From: Chloroflexota bacterium | GTDB taxonomy: Bacteria > Chloroflexota > Limnocylindria > Limnocylindrales > CSP1-4 | Assembly (NCBI GenBank): GCA_005881055.1 | Contig: VBHW01000089.1 | Coordinates: 1-6,844 of the forward strand | DNA length: 6,844 bases | Reading direction: 5' to 3' | Part shown: piece by piece, positions 5,774 to 6,844 of the stretch | Layout: every line of letters starts with the position of its first letter | How positions within the stretch are numbered: the stretch's first letter is position 1 | The notes under the pieces: model-generated | What the model saw: only the letters and a program-made list of their open reading frames with translations | Told to the model about the DNA's origin: nothing | Databases searched by the model: none | Position numbers and translations under genes: made by a program

Positions 5774-6844
5774 CCGATGCGCGCGGCAAGAGCTGGAGCC
5801 AGACCTTCGACCTCCTCGGCGGCGCGAAGACCACGACCGATCCGCTCGGGCGGACGACGTCCATGGCCTACGACACGCGCGGCCTGCTGAGGACCAAGAC
5901 CGACGAGCTGGGCCTGGCCTTCACCTACGGCTACGACGACGCCGGCCAGCTCACGAGCCTCGCCGGCCCGACCGAGACCGTCACGTACGGCTACGACGCG
6001 CTCGGCCGACGCACGACCGCCATCGGTGGGAACGGCACGCTGGCGACGGCATACGATCCGGTCGGCCGGCCCACCTCCTTCACGACCCCCTCCGGCACCG
6101 TCGGCTACGCCTACGACGACGCCGGCCGACGGACGTCGATGACGACCCCGTCCGGCACCGTCGGCTACGGCCATGACGAGGCCAACCGTCTCACGTCCCT
6201 CACGCCGCCCGGCACGGCGGCGATCGCGTTCGGCTACGACCGCGACAGCCGGCTGACGTCGATCAGCCGACCCAACGGCCTCATCACGACGCAGTCGTAC
6301 GACGCGGCCGGCCGCCTGTCGGCGATCGCCCACAAGCGTGGCTCGACCGTCGTCGATTCGTTCACGTACGGCCTGGACGCCAACGGCAATCGCACCTCGG
6401 TGGCCAGCCCGGCCGGCACCGAGTCGTACACCCTGGACGCGCTGAACCGCCTCACCCGGGCCGTCTACCCCGGCGGCCGGACCGTCAGCTACGCGTACGA
6501 CGGCGCCGGCAACCGGACGTCGATGACCGATGGCGGGACGACCACGACGTACACGTACGATGACGCCGGACGGCTCACGGCCGCCGGCCCGATCGCGCTC
6601 ACGTATGACGCGGCCGGCCAGCGCCTCACCTCGGGCGGCGACACGTTCGCCTGGGACTGGGCGGGCCGGCTGACCTCGGCGACCGTCGCCGGGACGACGT
6701 CGACGTTCGGATACGACGCCGACGGACTGCGCGCCTCGTCGACGACCGGCGGGACGACGGCCGCGTCCCTCTGGGATCGGGCCGGCGCCGTGCCGACCCT
6801 CCTCTCCGACGGCAGCGCGACCTACCTGGACGCCAACGGGATCC
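5701..6844 (+). CDS. Continuation of the YD-repeat protein in frame 1, 3'-truncated
   Basis: Frame 1 has no stop from 5506 to the window end, and from 5701 its translation is unmistakable YD-repeat protein, beginning VSIRDQLGGTVRFGYD. About 381 codons are visible, carrying around fourteen Y-D repeat units such as YDDAGQL, YDALGRR, YDAAGRL and YDGAGNR. There are no cysteines. It picks up in mid-repeat exactly where the frame-2 protein loses its repeat pattern, so it is best read as the second half of the same gene, not an independent gene. The GTG at 5701 codes for a repeat residue, and I see no reason to call it a start. Repeats shorten from about 21 to 16-20 residues towards the end, as is typical near the end of an Rhs core. 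If the frameshift is real, this part would be untranslated or made only by re-initiation; if it is a sequence error, this is simply the rest of the CDS. Confidence 0.85.
   Translation, partial: MSIRDQLGGTVRFGYDLAGQQTSLTDARGKSWSQTFDLLGGAKTTTDPLGRTTSMAYDTRGLLRTKTDELGLAFTYGYDDAGQLTSLAGPTETVTYGYDALGRRTTAIGGNGTLATAYDPVGRPTSFTTPSGTVGYAYDDAGRRTSMTTPSGTVGYGHDEANRLTSLTPPGTAAIAFGYDRDSRLTSISRPNGLITTQSYDAAGRLSAIAHKRGSTVVDSFTYGLDANGNRTSVASPAGTESYTLDALNRLTRAVYPGGRTVSYAYDGAGNRTSMTDGGTTTTYTYDDAGRLTAAGPIALTYDAAGQRLTSGGDTFAWDWAGRLTSATVAGTTSTFGYDADGLRASSTTGGTTAASLWDRAGAVPTLLSDGSATYLDANGI
5702..6762 (+). repeat. YD-repeat array, second part (frame 1), shortening repeats
   Basis: In frame 1 the repeat pattern resumes (FGYDLAGQ, FDLLGGAK, AYDTRGLL, GYDDAGQL, GYDALGRR, AYDPVGRP, AYDDAGRR, GHDEANRL, GYDRDSRL, SYDAAGRL, GLDANGNR, TLDALNRL, AYDGAGNR, TYDDAGRL, TYDAAGQR). 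Spacing drops from 21 to mostly 20, with one 25-residue unit at 6301-6372, and then to about 16 near 6555-6650. The last canonical unit is GYDADGLR at about 6709-6732. Confidence 0.93.
6082..6168 (+). repeat. Near-identical tandem 60-base repeat within the YD array
   Basis: Bases 6082-6108 and 6142-6168 both encode TTPSGTVGY and differ at one position out of 27 (CCC versus CCG for Pro). The unit spacing is exactly 60 bases, giving two consecutive 20-residue repeats with DDAGRRTSM between them. Synonymous near-identity in an otherwise diverged array suggests a recent in-frame duplication or gene-conversion event. Confidence 0.85.
6763..6844 (+). other. Rhs segment leading to the core end (cut by the window)
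   Basis: The last visible residues, SLWDRAGAVPTLLSDG and then ATYLDANGI, match the 'v-W-D...l-P-x-l-l-x-D-G-x-x-x-Y-x-x-x-x-G' stretch that in exported YD-repeat proteins comes just before the Y-H-x-D-x-L-G-S-x-R module. The core-end motif and any variable C-terminal tip are therefore expected shortly downstream of the window, but neither is visible. Confidence 0.7.

Noticed and set aside
6839..6844. GGATCC at the very end as a cloning junction
   Set aside because: The hexamer is in frame with the continuing protein and GATCC occurs often in the Asp-Pro codons of this array; most likely chance.

Overview
The window is one continuous stretch of a very large plus-strand coding sequence. It enters already in frame (codons start at base 2) and is still open at the last base, so neither the true start, any signal peptide, nor the natural C-terminus is visible. 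The DNA is very GC-rich, roughly 70 % by eye, with almost every third codon position G or C. No ribosomal or tRNA gene is present. The composition and the domain mix (DUF4114, PKD, DUF11 and YD repeats in one chain) fit a high-GC bacterium, most plausibly Chloroflexota or Actinomycetota. That placement is inference and cannot be settled from this window.

Layout, reading frame 2: the end of a DUF4114-type domain (2-97); a PKD/Ig-like domain (131-388); a second PKD domain with a WGDG motif (398-688); a beta-rich, four-cysteine, solenoid-like region (689-1377); a beta-rich stretch I cannot assign fully (1396-2200); two DUF11-like domains (2201-2530 and 2537-2946); a Gly8 linker (2957-2980); a bacterial Ig-like domain (2987-3295); the conserved Rhs entry module (3296-3778); and a long array of YD repeats (3779 onward).

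At about 5693-5703 the reading frame breaks inside one YD repeat. Frame 2 runs 23 foreign codons to a TGA at 5771-5773. The YD-repeat protein continues without a gap in frame 1 from 5701 to the window end. With the shift repaired, about 2,280 residues are visible. The frame-1 part has shortening, more irregular repeats and stops just where Rhs/WapA-type cores usually reach the YHxDxLGSxR module and then a variable C-terminal tip. That tip, which would say whether this is a polymorphic toxin, lies outside the window.

Reading as a whole: the front of the protein is a chain of extracellular adhesion or stalk-type beta domains, and the back is a YD-repeat shell of the kind that encloses a cargo or tip domain. 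A secreted or surface-anchored Rhs/WapA-like protein is the best description. The two halves may be one protein with a sequencing or assembly error, or a recently broken gene. No second gene, promoter, terminator, RNA gene, CRISPR array or mobile element could be supported, and there is no intergenic sequence.
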